In this document: piece by piece, positions 56,185-63,210 of the stretch
Layout: each line of letters starts with the position of its first letter
How positions within the stretch are numbered: position 1 is the stretch's first letter
Source: Cesiribacter sp. SM1
Lineage (GTDB): Bacteria > Bacteroidota > Bacteroidia > Cytophagales > Cyclobacteriaceae
Assembly (NCBI RefSeq): GCF_020178975.1
Contig: NZ_JAHXBU010000005.1
Span: 1 to 64,000, forward strand
Direction of reading: 5' to 3'
DNA length: 64,000 nt
Translations under genes and position numbers: made by a program
Notes under the pieces: model-generated
Database searches by the model: none
Told to the model about the DNA's origin: nothing
What the model saw: the letters and a program-made list of their open reading frames with translations, nothing else

Positions 56185-56397
56185 TTATTGCAGTACCTCT
56201 GCGTTAAACCCTGCTTTAGCAACCGTCGCAATAATATCGCTGTCAGTTAGCTGTTCTGTTTTTATTATCAGCACTTTGTCTCTGCTGCTGGTGTCGACTG
56301 TCCATTCACACACCCCTTCGGCAGTTTCTAAAGCCGGACCTACTTTTGCTACACAGCTTCCGCAGTTGATGTTGGTTTTAAACTTTAGCTCCTTCAT
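56185..56397 (-). CDS. copZ: Heavy-metal-associated (CopZ-like) copper chaperone
   Basis: 70 residues with the HMA fold. The metal motif is NINCGSCVAKV (GxxCxxC-type, Cys-Gly-Ser-Cys), followed by GPALETAEGVCEWTVDTSS and ATVAKAGFNAEVL. Binds copper(I) and passes it to partners. First gene of a two-gene unit with the multicopper oxidase; a -7 element lies just upstream. Confidence 0.9.
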   Translation of the reverse strand: MKELKFKTNINCGSCVAKVGPALETAEGVCEWTVDTSSRDKVLIIKTEQLTDSDIIATVAKAGFNAEVLQ

Positions 56398-56428
56398 AAA
56401 AAAATGTTGTTATCTGTTTTGTATAGCA

Positions 56429-56436
56429 CAAAGGTA
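56429..56436 (-). promoter_or_regulatory. -7 element of the copper operon
   Basis: CAAAGGTA reads TACCTTTG on the minus strand, a full TAnnTTTG match, 32 bases before ATG 56397. Confidence 0.55.
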
Positions 56437-56758
56437 GCAGCGCCTCTACGCCTGGCTGTTACACAATTTTAGAGGAGTGGTACATATTTTTCAGCTGCAT
56501 ATGCGTTGTCAGGAACCTGGAAATTAGCATGCATTTTTCTTCTGAACATTGATGCAACGGATTGTATACAGCCAGAGCAAGGGAGCAGGCAGGAGCATTT
56601 GCTTAGAAAGGGCGGTTTTTATTAAGCGCTGATCTGTCGGAGAAGAGGCTTTTATTTGTAAATTTTACTCGATAGCAGCAATGTGTTTAATTACATCACC
56701 CGCTGTTGCTGTAGGGCTCCTCCTGAAAATATGCAGACAGTTATTAAGCCTCTTTAAG
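56437..56758. other. Divergent intergenic region, no gene seen
   Basis: Spacer between the copper operon and the HExxH gene. GTAAATTTTAC near 56658 is a short palindrome that may belong to the promoter of the rightward gene. Confidence 0.35.
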
Positions 56759-58054
56759 ATGAAAGCAGTACACATTTTTTCTTTACTACTGATGCTGTGC
56801 AGCAGTCCCGTAGTGATGGGCCAGCACTTGGATTACAACGATAGCCTTGCAGCGTCTTTTAGGGAAATTAAGGCTGCTACCCTGGAGCACCGGAAGCTTT
56901 GGGATAAAAACCTGTACGGCGCCCTGCTTTTCGTAGACCCTGCCAGCCGCAAACTGTGGGCGAACGAGCCTGATACGGCAGGTCTCCTGAAAAAGGAGGG
57001 GAGTGTGTATGTAGGCCGGCTGCCGGCCAATGTTAACATAGCCAATACTGCTGTTAACTGGAGCGGCAAGCGCTGGGCCATGCTGATGCTTCCACTGCCG
57101 GCTGATATGAACAGTCGTATTAATTTACTGGCACATGAGCTCTTTCACCGGGTACAGCCTGAACTGGGGTTTCAGGCACATTCACCAGCCAATGAGCATC
57201 TGGATGAAATGGAGGGGCGCCTGTACCTGCGCCTGGAGTTAGAGGCCCTGAAAGAAGCATTGCGTGCGCCGGAACCTAGTATGGGGCAGGAACATCTCAG
57301 GAATGCAATGCTGTTTCGCCGCTACCGCCATAGTTTGTATCCCGCTGCAGATTCAACAGAAAACCTGCTGGAGTTAAACGAAGGGCTTGCAGAGTATACC
57401 GGTCTGATGATAAGTGGCAGGAGCAGGAGAGAAGCAGAACAACATTTACTGCAACAGCAGCAGGCATTTTTACAAAACCCAAGCTACGTACGTTCTTTTG
57501 CTTACCACACCATTCCGCTATGGGGTTATCTGCTGGCGCAGCAAAATAAGCTGTGGAATAAGCAGCTTAATCCAGATACCCGGCTAACTCCTTTCTTTCA
57601 GAAGTCTTTGAACATACCACTCACAGCAGTTACTGCAGATATAGTAAAAGGCATTGCCGGGAAGTATGGAGGGCAGCAGATCATGGAGGAAGAGAAAGAG
57701 CGCGAAATTTTCATACAGCAGCAATTGCTGGAGTATACCAGGCGCTTCATAGAAGAACCACACCTTGTTATACCTTTTCAGAATATGAGTATTTCATTTG
57801 ATCCCGCTAATCTTGTATCGCTGCCGGGAAGGGGTACGGTGTATCCAAACCTTAGGGCCACCGATAATTGGGGGATACTGACGGTAACAGAAGGTGCGCT
57901 GATAAGCACGGACTGGAGCAAGGTAACACTAAGCCGGCCCGGCCAGGTAGAGAAAGGAAAAGTGAGTGGAAAAGGGTGGACCCTGGAGCTTAAAGAAGGC
58001 TACAAGCTTGAACAGGATACCGTTTCACAAAATTATATGGTAAAAGAGCAGTAA
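56759..58054 (+). CDS. Secreted putative zinc metallopeptidase (HExxH), family not recognised
   Basis: 431 residues from ATG 56759 (MKAVHIFSLLLMLCSSPVVMGQ, a signal peptide); an in-frame start 78 bases upstream is rejected. Around residue 125 it has LLAHELFHRVQPELG, an HExxH zinc site. Roughly 90 residues later comes LLELNEGLAEYTGLMISG, a gluzincin-like NEGxAEY that could give the third ligand. A helical middle part follows, with a beta-rich C-terminus (DNWGILTVTEGALIS). The residues are as expected for an active metallopeptidase, but I cannot name the family. Stand-alone gene. Confidence 0.8.
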   Translation: MKAVHIFSLLLMLCSSPVVMGQHLDYNDSLAASFREIKAATLEHRKLWDKNLYGALLFVDPASRKLWANEPDTAGLLKKEGSVYVGRLPANVNIANTAVNWSGKRWAMLMLPLPADMNSRINLLAHELFHRVQPELGFQAHSPANEHLDEMEGRLYLRLELEALKEALRAPEPSMGQEHLRNAMLFRRYRHSLYPAADSTENLLELNEGLAEYTGLMISGRSRREAEQHLLQQQQAFLQNPSYVRSFAYHTIPLWGYLLAQQNKLWNKQLNPDTRLTPFFQKSLNIPLTAVTADIVKGIAGKYGGQQIMEEEKEREIFIQQQLLEYTRRFIEEPHLVIPFQNMSISFDPANLVSLPGRGTVYPNLRATDNWGILTVTEGALISTDWSKVTLSRPGQVEKGKVSGKGWTLELKEGYKLEQDTVSQNYMVKEQ

Positions 58055-58346
58055 GGCAGGGGGTATGGACGGAATATTAAATTCCTTGGAAATACATATC
58101 AGCGGGCATTTCAACATTTTAAAAGCGCAGGAATATATACCGAAAAGCTTAGCCTGGCAGCGTCCGGTAGCTTGCTTACTCATCTGTGATGTCGAATAAA
58201 TTAAGCCTGCAGCAGGCCCAATAAACACTTTTTCAAGTCCTCAGAGGGCCTGCTGCATTAAACAGTATTTTGCCGTAATGTTGATACCTAGATCCTGCTG
58301 CTGCTTTAAGGCTTGTATCTCCAGCCATGGCCATTGAGCCAAGATT

Positions 58347-58466
58347 TTACATACACTGGCCCAGGATAACCCACAGAATAATAAAGACAATAACGGTTCC
58401 AAAACAGCCACCACCTAATTTGCTTGCGCCATAGCCGGCTAATAGTCCTCTGAATAAGTTTCTCAC
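58347..58466 (-). CDS. 39-residue glycine-rich single-pass membrane protein
   Basis: GTG 58466 to TAA 58347. Reads RNLFRGLLAGYGASKLGGG, then CFGTVIVFIILWVILGQC with Met last. The basic, Gly-rich first half followed by a membrane helix is the pattern of a small protein I have seen in several Bacteroidota genomes. The rest of 58055-58869 has nothing else clear. Function unknown; membrane micro-protein. Confidence 0.6.
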   Translation of the reverse strand: MRNLFRGLLAGYGASKLGGGCFGTVIVFIILWVILGQCM

Positions 58467-58869
58467 AGTATTTGAAATTTTAATGTTTGGTAAAAGAATC
58501 AGGATCAGTCAAAGGATCCACCCAGCAGCTGCAGCCATGGGTTGGGGAAGCACATGGGTGGATTTAGGTATTTAACCGGCTACCTAAGCTTTTGTTCCTG
58601 AAAACCAGTAGCAGCAGGAATAAATTGCCATACTGCCACAAACCAGGCAGATGTGATTGTAATATTCTGCTTATTGGTACAGGCAAACATTCCCCATGTT
58701 CTAGGGGAATATGTCTACAGTTGGGGTATTTTTCCCCTTCTCTTTTGATGTAAGAAATGGGGATAAACCCCTCTGTTTTACTCCTGAAGCCTATTCGCAC
58801 TTACTGAATCCTTTTGGCACAGTCTTTTCTCATTATGAGGCTGATGACATTTTTTTATTGAAGAATAAG

Positions 58870-59343
58870 ATGAAGAAGATAGCCTTAACGTTAGTAGCAG
58901 TTGCCTTTGGAATGGGTGTAGGTTTTGCGCAAACAACGCCTCAGAAAGACCTTGCTTCTACTGAAAATACAGTACATACCCTTACCTTCGATAATATGGT
59001 TGACCGGCTCGAAGACGGGGAGCGACGCACCATCAGTGTATACAACCTGCCGGAAACCGTGATGGAACAGATCAAGTACAGTAAACTTGCTGCACATACC
59101 ATCATCAGCATTACAGAGGTTGCCTCACAATCAGATAAAAATTCTTTACAGTACGAACTGGTGCTTCAGGAGAGTGAAAACGGGGCTGCGGACGAGCCTA
59201 ATCTGGTGGTTCGCTACGATGCGTATGGTGAGCTTCTTTTCCAGAGAGAAGAACAGGCACCTGCTGCCACTGCAGTTTCCGAAATCAAGATAGAAAACGC
59301 AGTAAACAGAACAGCACAAAGGAAAGATAAAAGCGTGCTGTAA
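58870..59343 (+). CDS. Small exported hypothetical protein
   Basis: 157 residues from ATG 58870 (MKKIALTLVAVAFGMGVGFAQ, a signal peptide); the longer frame upstream (from 58711) is rejected because the signal peptide would be internal. The mature part is polar with beta propensity (TISVYNLPETVMEQIKYSKLAAHTIISITEV, YELVLQESENG, LVVRYDAYGELLFQREEQ). The pattern resembles PepSY-like periplasmic proteins, not certain. Own terminator follows. Confidence 0.8.
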   Translation: MKKIALTLVAVAFGMGVGFAQTTPQKDLASTENTVHTLTFDNMVDRLEDGERRTISVYNLPETVMEQIKYSKLAAHTIISITEVASQSDKNSLQYELVLQESENGAADEPNLVVRYDAYGELLFQREEQAPAATAVSEIKIENAVNRTAQRKDKSVL

Positions 59344-59437
59344 CGCATTTGCCGGGGAGTAGAGGCATGTAACTGTCTCTGCGGATGTAGCGCTTTAACT
59401 CCAGCATTTAAATGCCTTACTGGTTTAAGATTTATTT

Positions 59438-59471
59438 AAGCGAAGCCTCTGTTAGGGTTTCGCTTTTTTTT
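59438..59471 (+). terminator. Intrinsic terminator after the small exported protein
   Basis: AGCGAAGCC pairs with GGGTTTCGCT (one G-T and one mismatch), followed by a run of eight T. Confidence 0.75.
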
Positions 59472-59693
59472 ATGGGCAAGCGTCAAAGCCTGGATGCTCT
59501 TGCCTCTGTACCAAAAGTATTTACAATCAATAATCTGAAAGAACGCTCTCTTATCAGACCTAGCATGTTGTACACTGCCACCGCCAAAAAGCTCTAATGG
59601 CCTGTAAAGGTGCTTTGATGTTTGATAATCAATATAGTAGCTCCTGTGCTAAGGTGTTGTAGCAATGCACGGAGGTATTTGTTGTTAAGATTC

Positions 59694-59725
59694 TTGCACA
59701 GAACATATTTTTATTTATACCTTTG
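59694..59725 (+). promoter_or_regulatory. Canonical promoter of the rtcB-prfH leader
   Basis: TTG at 59694-59696, a 21-base spacer and TACCTTTG at 59718-59725 (a full TAnnTTTG). Transcription should begin near 59732. No second TAnnTTTG element is seen between the leader terminator and ATG 59987, so rtcB expression may depend on read-through from here. Confidence 0.75.
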
Positions 59726-59760
59726 TGCTACAAATAACCCCATTCTCAAAGGAGGTTCTT

Positions 59761-59808
59761 ATGTTGGTGCATTATTTCCATATCATCCAGACGACCGGCT
59801 CTAGGTAA
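59761..59808 (+). CDS. 15-codon leader ORF with perfect Shine-Dalgarno
   Basis: ATG 59761 to TAA 59806-59808, encoding MLVHYFHIIQTTGSR. AAAGGAGGT (59748-59756) lies five bases before the ATG. That is nine bases fully complementary to the 16S 3' end (ACCTCCTTT), while almost all genes in this window have no such site. The ORF lies wholly between the promoter and an intrinsic terminator, and its last five sense codons contain one arm of a possible antiterminator. No obvious run of a single regulatory amino acid, though two His and aromatic residues occur. Confidence 0.6.
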   Translation: MLVHYFHIIQTTGSR

Positions 59809-59863
59809 ATTTTTACCTGGCAGTATATACATGTAGAGCCCGGTCACCCGACCGGGCTTTTTT
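59793..59863 (+). promoter_or_regulatory. Attenuator: antiterminator/terminator pair upstream of rtcB-prfH
   Basis: Terminator: AGCCCGGTC (59837-59845) pairs with GACCGGGCT (59850-59858), then six T. Alternative: GACCGGCTCTA at 59793-59803, inside the leader ORF, pairs with TAGAGCCCGGTC at 59834-59845, eleven pairs with one bulged C (59839), which would destroy the terminator's 5' arm. A third hairpin, CTAGGTAAA/TTTACCTGG (59801-59820), overlaps the leader stop codon and competes with the antiterminator. A ribosome at the leader stop would cover 59793-59803 and let the terminator form. rtcB starts 124 bases downstream. Confidence 0.65.
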
Positions 59864-59986
59864 GTTGTCGATGCTTTTTTGCCTGGGCACCAACCAGCCG
59901 GTCACTTCTATAAATTCTTTTTTATCTGCTTTCCTGTGCTCCAAAAAGAAACAGGCCGGGAGAGCTATACCTAATCAATTGGCGAT

Positions 59987-61393
59987 ATGGGCCAGAACAA
60001 ACTGCGCGGAAAAGATTTAAGCGCAATTCACTATACATCAAATAAAGCAAAAAGCCTGGCGATTGACCTGATGGCCAGGCACTACAAACATTGGTCAAAG
60101 CAGGAGCAACTGGTACTGCTGCAGCAGGTACAGCAAGATCCTGCTGCTTTTATATCTCATGAGCTGCTGGGTATGCTGGCAGCGGAGTTTATGCCGGAGC
60201 CCGAGCTAAAGCCTAGGGAGGAAGTTGCTCTTTTACGCAGCAGCGGACAACTGCAGGTATTTGGGCGCAAAGGCATAGCCAGCAATGCCCTGCAGCAAAT
60301 GGAGCTGGCCATGCGGCTGCCCATTGCTGTTAAAGGGGCGCTGATGCCAGATGCCCACCAGGGCTACGGTCTGCCCATTGGCGGCGTGCTGGCTACCCGT
60401 AATGCTGTAATTCCTTATGGCGTAGGGGTTGATATTGGTTGCCGCATGAGCCTAAGCATTTATGCCATCGGCCCCGAGTACCTCAGGCGCAATGCCTACA
60501 GCTTTAAGCAGTCGCTAAAAGAAAAGACCTGCTTTGGAACTGGCGGAGAGCTTGGTATCACCCAGGAGCATCCGGTGCTGGATAACCCTGCCTTTGGGCT
60601 AACGCCCCTGCTCCGGCAGCTGCATGGCAAAGCGGTAAAACAGTTGGGTACCTCCGGCTCAGGTAACCATTTTGTGGAATGGGGCATAGCCGGACTGGAG
60701 GAAGGCAATGGGCTGGGGCTGGAAAAAGGAGAATACCTGGCGCTGCTGTCGCACTCCGGTTCCCGCGGCCTGGGTGCGGCCATAGCTAACCATTACACCC
60801 AGCTTGCCCGCAACAGCTGCCTGCTGCCACGGCAGGCCAACCATTTTGCGTGGCTGGAGCTTGAGAGCGAAGCAGGTGCAGAATACTGGCTTTCGATGCA
60901 ATTGGCAGGCGATTATGCCAAAGCCTGCCATGACCAGATCCACTACCACCTTAGCCGCTACATGGGCATTAAACCTGTAGCACGGGTAGAAAATCACCAC
61001 AATTTTGCCTGGAAAGAGAGGGGTGAAGAGGGCGAAGAATGCGTCGTGCACCGCAAAGGCGCTACCCCCGCAGCAGAAGGGGAGCTGGGCATTATTCCCG
61101 GCTCCATGGCGGCGAAGGGTTACATCGTCCGGGGCCGGGGCAACCCAGCAGGCCTGAACAGTGCTTCGCATGGCGCTGGCAGAAGACTATCACGCCAACA
61201 GGCGCGTGAAAGCTTTACCGGCAGCGAGCTAAAAAAGGTGCTAAGCCGTGAAGGTGTAACCCTCATTGGCGGTGGTATTGACGAAGCTCCTATAGCCTAT
61301 AAAAACCTGGAGGAGGTAATGGCCTGCCAAAGGGAGCTGGTGGACGTAATCGGCAGCTTCACCCCCAAAATCGTCCGCATGGATAAAAACTAA
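59987..61393 (+). CDS. rtcB: RNA ligase RtcB, PrfH-linked type
   Basis: 468 residues. RtcB motifs in order: MPDAHQGYGLPIGGV (His124), GVDIGCRM (Cys152, metal ligand), GTSGSGNHFVEWG, LSHSGSRGLG, VENHHNFAW, HRKGATPA, PGSMAAKGYIVRG, then NSASHGAGRRLSR with the guanylylated His at 394. Ligates RNA with 2',3'-cyclic phosphate or 3'-phosphate to 5'-OH ends using GTP and manganese. The immediate partner is prfH (7-base gap). PrfH-linked RtcB proteins (RtcB2 group) are reported to reseal 16S rRNA cut in the decoding centre by ribotoxins. No RtcR or RtcA gene is present. Confidence 0.94.
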   Translation: MGQNKLRGKDLSAIHYTSNKAKSLAIDLMARHYKHWSKQEQLVLLQQVQQDPAAFISHELLGMLAAEFMPEPELKPREEVALLRSSGQLQVFGRKGIASNALQQMELAMRLPIAVKGALMPDAHQGYGLPIGGVLATRNAVIPYGVGVDIGCRMSLSIYAIGPEYLRRNAYSFKQSLKEKTCFGTGGELGITQEHPVLDNPAFGLTPLLRQLHGKAVKQLGTSGSGNHFVEWGIAGLEEGNGLGLEKGEYLALLSHSGSRGLGAAIANHYTQLARNSCLLPRQANHFAWLELESEAGAEYWLSMQLAGDYAKACHDQIHYHLSRYMGIKPVARVENHHNFAWKERGEEGEECVVHRKGATPAAEGELGIIPGSMAAKGYIVRGRGNPAGLNSASHGAGRRLSRQQARESFTGSELKKVLSREGVTLIGGGIDEAPIAYKNLEEVMACQRELVDVIGSFTPKIVRMDKN

Positions 61394-61400
61394 AAAGAGT

Positions 61401-62120
61401 ATGAGCAATCTTAAGAATGAGATATTGATCCAAATCACCTCCGGTCGCGGCCCTGCGGAATGTTGCTGGGTGGTGGCACAGGTGCTAAAGCTGTTGCTTC
61501 AGGAAGCCAGGATGAAGGGCCTGGAGCCGGTGGTGATAGGCAGGGAACCAGCTATGGAGAATGGCACCCTCTACTCTGCTGCTGTAAAGCTGGAAGGGCA
61601 GGGGGTAGCAGAATTCCTGCAGCAGTGGGAGGGGAGTGTTCTGTGGGTAGGGCAAAGCCCCTACCGCAGACACCACAAGCGCAAAAACTGGTTTGTTGGC
61701 ATTAGCCGCCTGGCACTGGCCGAAGGAGGCTATATGCTCAGGGACCATGACATCCGCTACGAAGCAACCCGTGCAGGTGGTCCTGGCGGGCAGCATGTTA
61801 ACAAAGTGAGTACTGCAATAAGGGCCACACATCTGCCAACAGGCTTAAGTGTGATGGCCAGTGATCACCGCTCACAGCTGCAAAATAAAAAGGCAGCCAG
61901 GGAGCGGCTGTCACATCTCCTGGCCGGGCAGCGCCTGCGGCATCAGCAGGAAAGCATACAGGCCAACTGGCAGCAACACAATGAACTGGCGCGGGGCAAC
62001 CCTGTGCGGGTATTTCGTGGCAGCGACTTTAAGCCTTATCACCAGCCCGAAAAAAGCAGAGGGCAGCGGCCGGCCCAAAAGCAGGAATGGAAAAAGCGGT
62101 TACACAACATGAACGATTAA
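61401..62120 (+). CDS. prfH: PrfH, release-factor homologue for damaged ribosomes
   Basis: 239 residues, shorter than RF1/RF2. The N-terminal half (LIQITSGRGPAECCWVVAQVLKLLLQEARMKGLEPVVIG) replaces the usual stop-codon domains. The peptidyl-tRNA hydrolysis domain has RYEATRAGGPGGQHVNKVSTAIRATH with the GGQ at residues 129-131, and a basic C-terminus (EKSRGQRPAQKQEWKKRLH). Family knowledge: PrfH releases peptides from ribosomes stalled by decoding-centre cleavage, allowing RtcB2 to repair them. Seven bases after rtcB, one operon. Confidence 0.93.
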   Translation: MSNLKNEILIQITSGRGPAECCWVVAQVLKLLLQEARMKGLEPVVIGREPAMENGTLYSAAVKLEGQGVAEFLQQWEGSVLWVGQSPYRRHHKRKNWFVGISRLALAEGGYMLRDHDIRYEATRAGGPGGQHVNKVSTAIRATHLPTGLSVMASDHRSQLQNKKAARERLSHLLAGQRLRHQQESIQANWQQHNELARGNPVRVFRGSDFKPYHQPEKSRGQRPAQKQEWKKRLHNMND

Positions 62121-62131
62121 ATAAAAATGCT

Positions 62132-62314
62132 ATGGCTGTTTCACTGGCTGATCAATACTATATCAGGGCACTGAATTGCTATCCCTACAGCCCGGAGGAT
62201 GTTCTGGAGAACCTCAACTATGCCCTAAGCCATGATGGCGGGCATGCCCGGGCCAATTGCCTTATCGGGCGTACCTGGAGCAGCTTGCTGACGTGCTTTA
62301 ATTACATCCCGTAG
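62132..62314 (+). pseudogene. Truncated TPR-like protein downstream of prfH, probable frameshifted remnant
   Basis: Starts ATG 62132, 11 bases after prfH. The first ~47 residues (MAVSLADQYYIRALNCYPYS, NLNYALSHDGGHARANCLIGR) look like the N-terminus of a tetratricopeptide protein, then the frame turns unrelated (TWSSLLTCFNYIP) and stops. In the neighbouring frame just after the break, YLEQLADVL can be read, a natural TPR continuation, before another stop. This fits a small deletion near 62265-62275 followed by decay. Alternatively a genuine 60-residue protein. Confidence 0.55.
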
Positions 62315-62667
62315 CATGTGCTGATCGTTGAAGGGAAGTATATCTACTGGTATTCCTCTTCCCACTCCTGGAGAAGCAAATGAAGCCGGGGTAACCCTTC
62401 AGTACAATCAGCAGTAAAAGAAAGCAGGAAGCTCAAGAGCTGGTTTATCAATGATTATTAAACAATCAAGTCTATCAGACCGGGTCTCGCCAGGCTAGGT
62501 CTTGTCGGACGGAGATCGATTATTGAATAGTATAAGCTAGTATAAGCTACAATTTAAAGTTGTAAAATTTTACATACAGCAGAAGATTCCCGGCTACATG
62601 CACCTGGCTAACAAGTGATTCAATAACAGCCAAAAAAGCTGAATAAAAACCTTAAATAAAGAATATT
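62315..62667. other. Intergenic region with remnants, no gene
   Basis: Stop codons in all useful frames. If the TPR gene is a pseudogene, part of this stretch may be its decayed 3' end. GTATAAGCTA occurs twice in tandem near 62530-62549. Confidence 0.35.
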
Positions 62668-62949
62668 ATGAATATTGAAAGCAATAATGAAATTTTAAGT
62701 TTTACCCATTACCTGATGTCGAATGAGTATACGGTAATGCCTGTCTCTGAAGAGATCAAGCGAAAGTACCTGATAGTCAAACGCAGGGATGCGTACTATA
62801 TGGTTGAGCTTGGTGCCCTTGGCTCTGATAAAGATGGCTATGGTATCTACAGAATTCAAAGTCCGGGAATAAGGGATCGGTTAAGTGATATTGTGCCGAT
62901 CACGGAATTTGATGCGGCCCAGGGAATAGAGGTAAATACAACTAAATAA
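62668..62949 (+). CDS. Hypothetical cytoplasmic protein
   Basis: 93 residues (MNIESNNEILSFTHYLMSNEYTVMPVSEEIKRKYLIVKRRDAYY). Compact alpha/beta, no signal. AT-rich leader, and the ATG follows an A-rich tract typical of expressed genes here. No family recognised and no operon partner. Confidence 0.65.
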   Translation: MNIESNNEILSFTHYLMSNEYTVMPVSEEIKRKYLIVKRRDAYYMVELGALGSDKDGYGIYRIQSPGIRDRLSDIVPITEFDAAQGIEVNTTK

Positions 62950-63100
62950 AACTGTTTGTAGTGGCAGGGGCACTGTTCCGGCATCTTCCTGAAAATTAGC
63001 CCCGGGGTAAAACAACTTAGTGCTCAAGAGCGCTACGGCAGAAGACCAGGAGGAGGGGATAGGCGTGGCTCTTTGCCAGCTAAAACACATTTTGCAAAAG

Positions 63101-63138
63101 AACAGAACAGCCCCGGAGCGCTCCGGGGCTGTTCTGTT
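63101..63138. terminator. Perfect 38-bp palindrome, bidirectional terminator
   Basis: A 19-base arm and its exact complement, centred between 63119 and 63120, with A runs before and TTTT after. It can end transcription of the gene at 62668 and of the minus-strand gene ending at 63211. Confidence 0.85.
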
Positions 63139-63210
63139 TTAAGCTGGGGCAAGTATGCAAAGGAATCCTTATTTCTGATGAGGCTATCCTCCGCTGTTTA
63201 TTAGCGCCTG

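Noticed and set aside
59412-59597. 61-codon frame after the small exported protein
   Set aside because: It starts before the terminator hairpin and passes through its T run; no protein-like features.
59622-59804. 60-codon plus-strand frame overlapping the leader ORF
   Set aside because: It runs across the predicted promoter and reads the leader in another frame; the 15-codon ORF has the Shine-Dalgarno.
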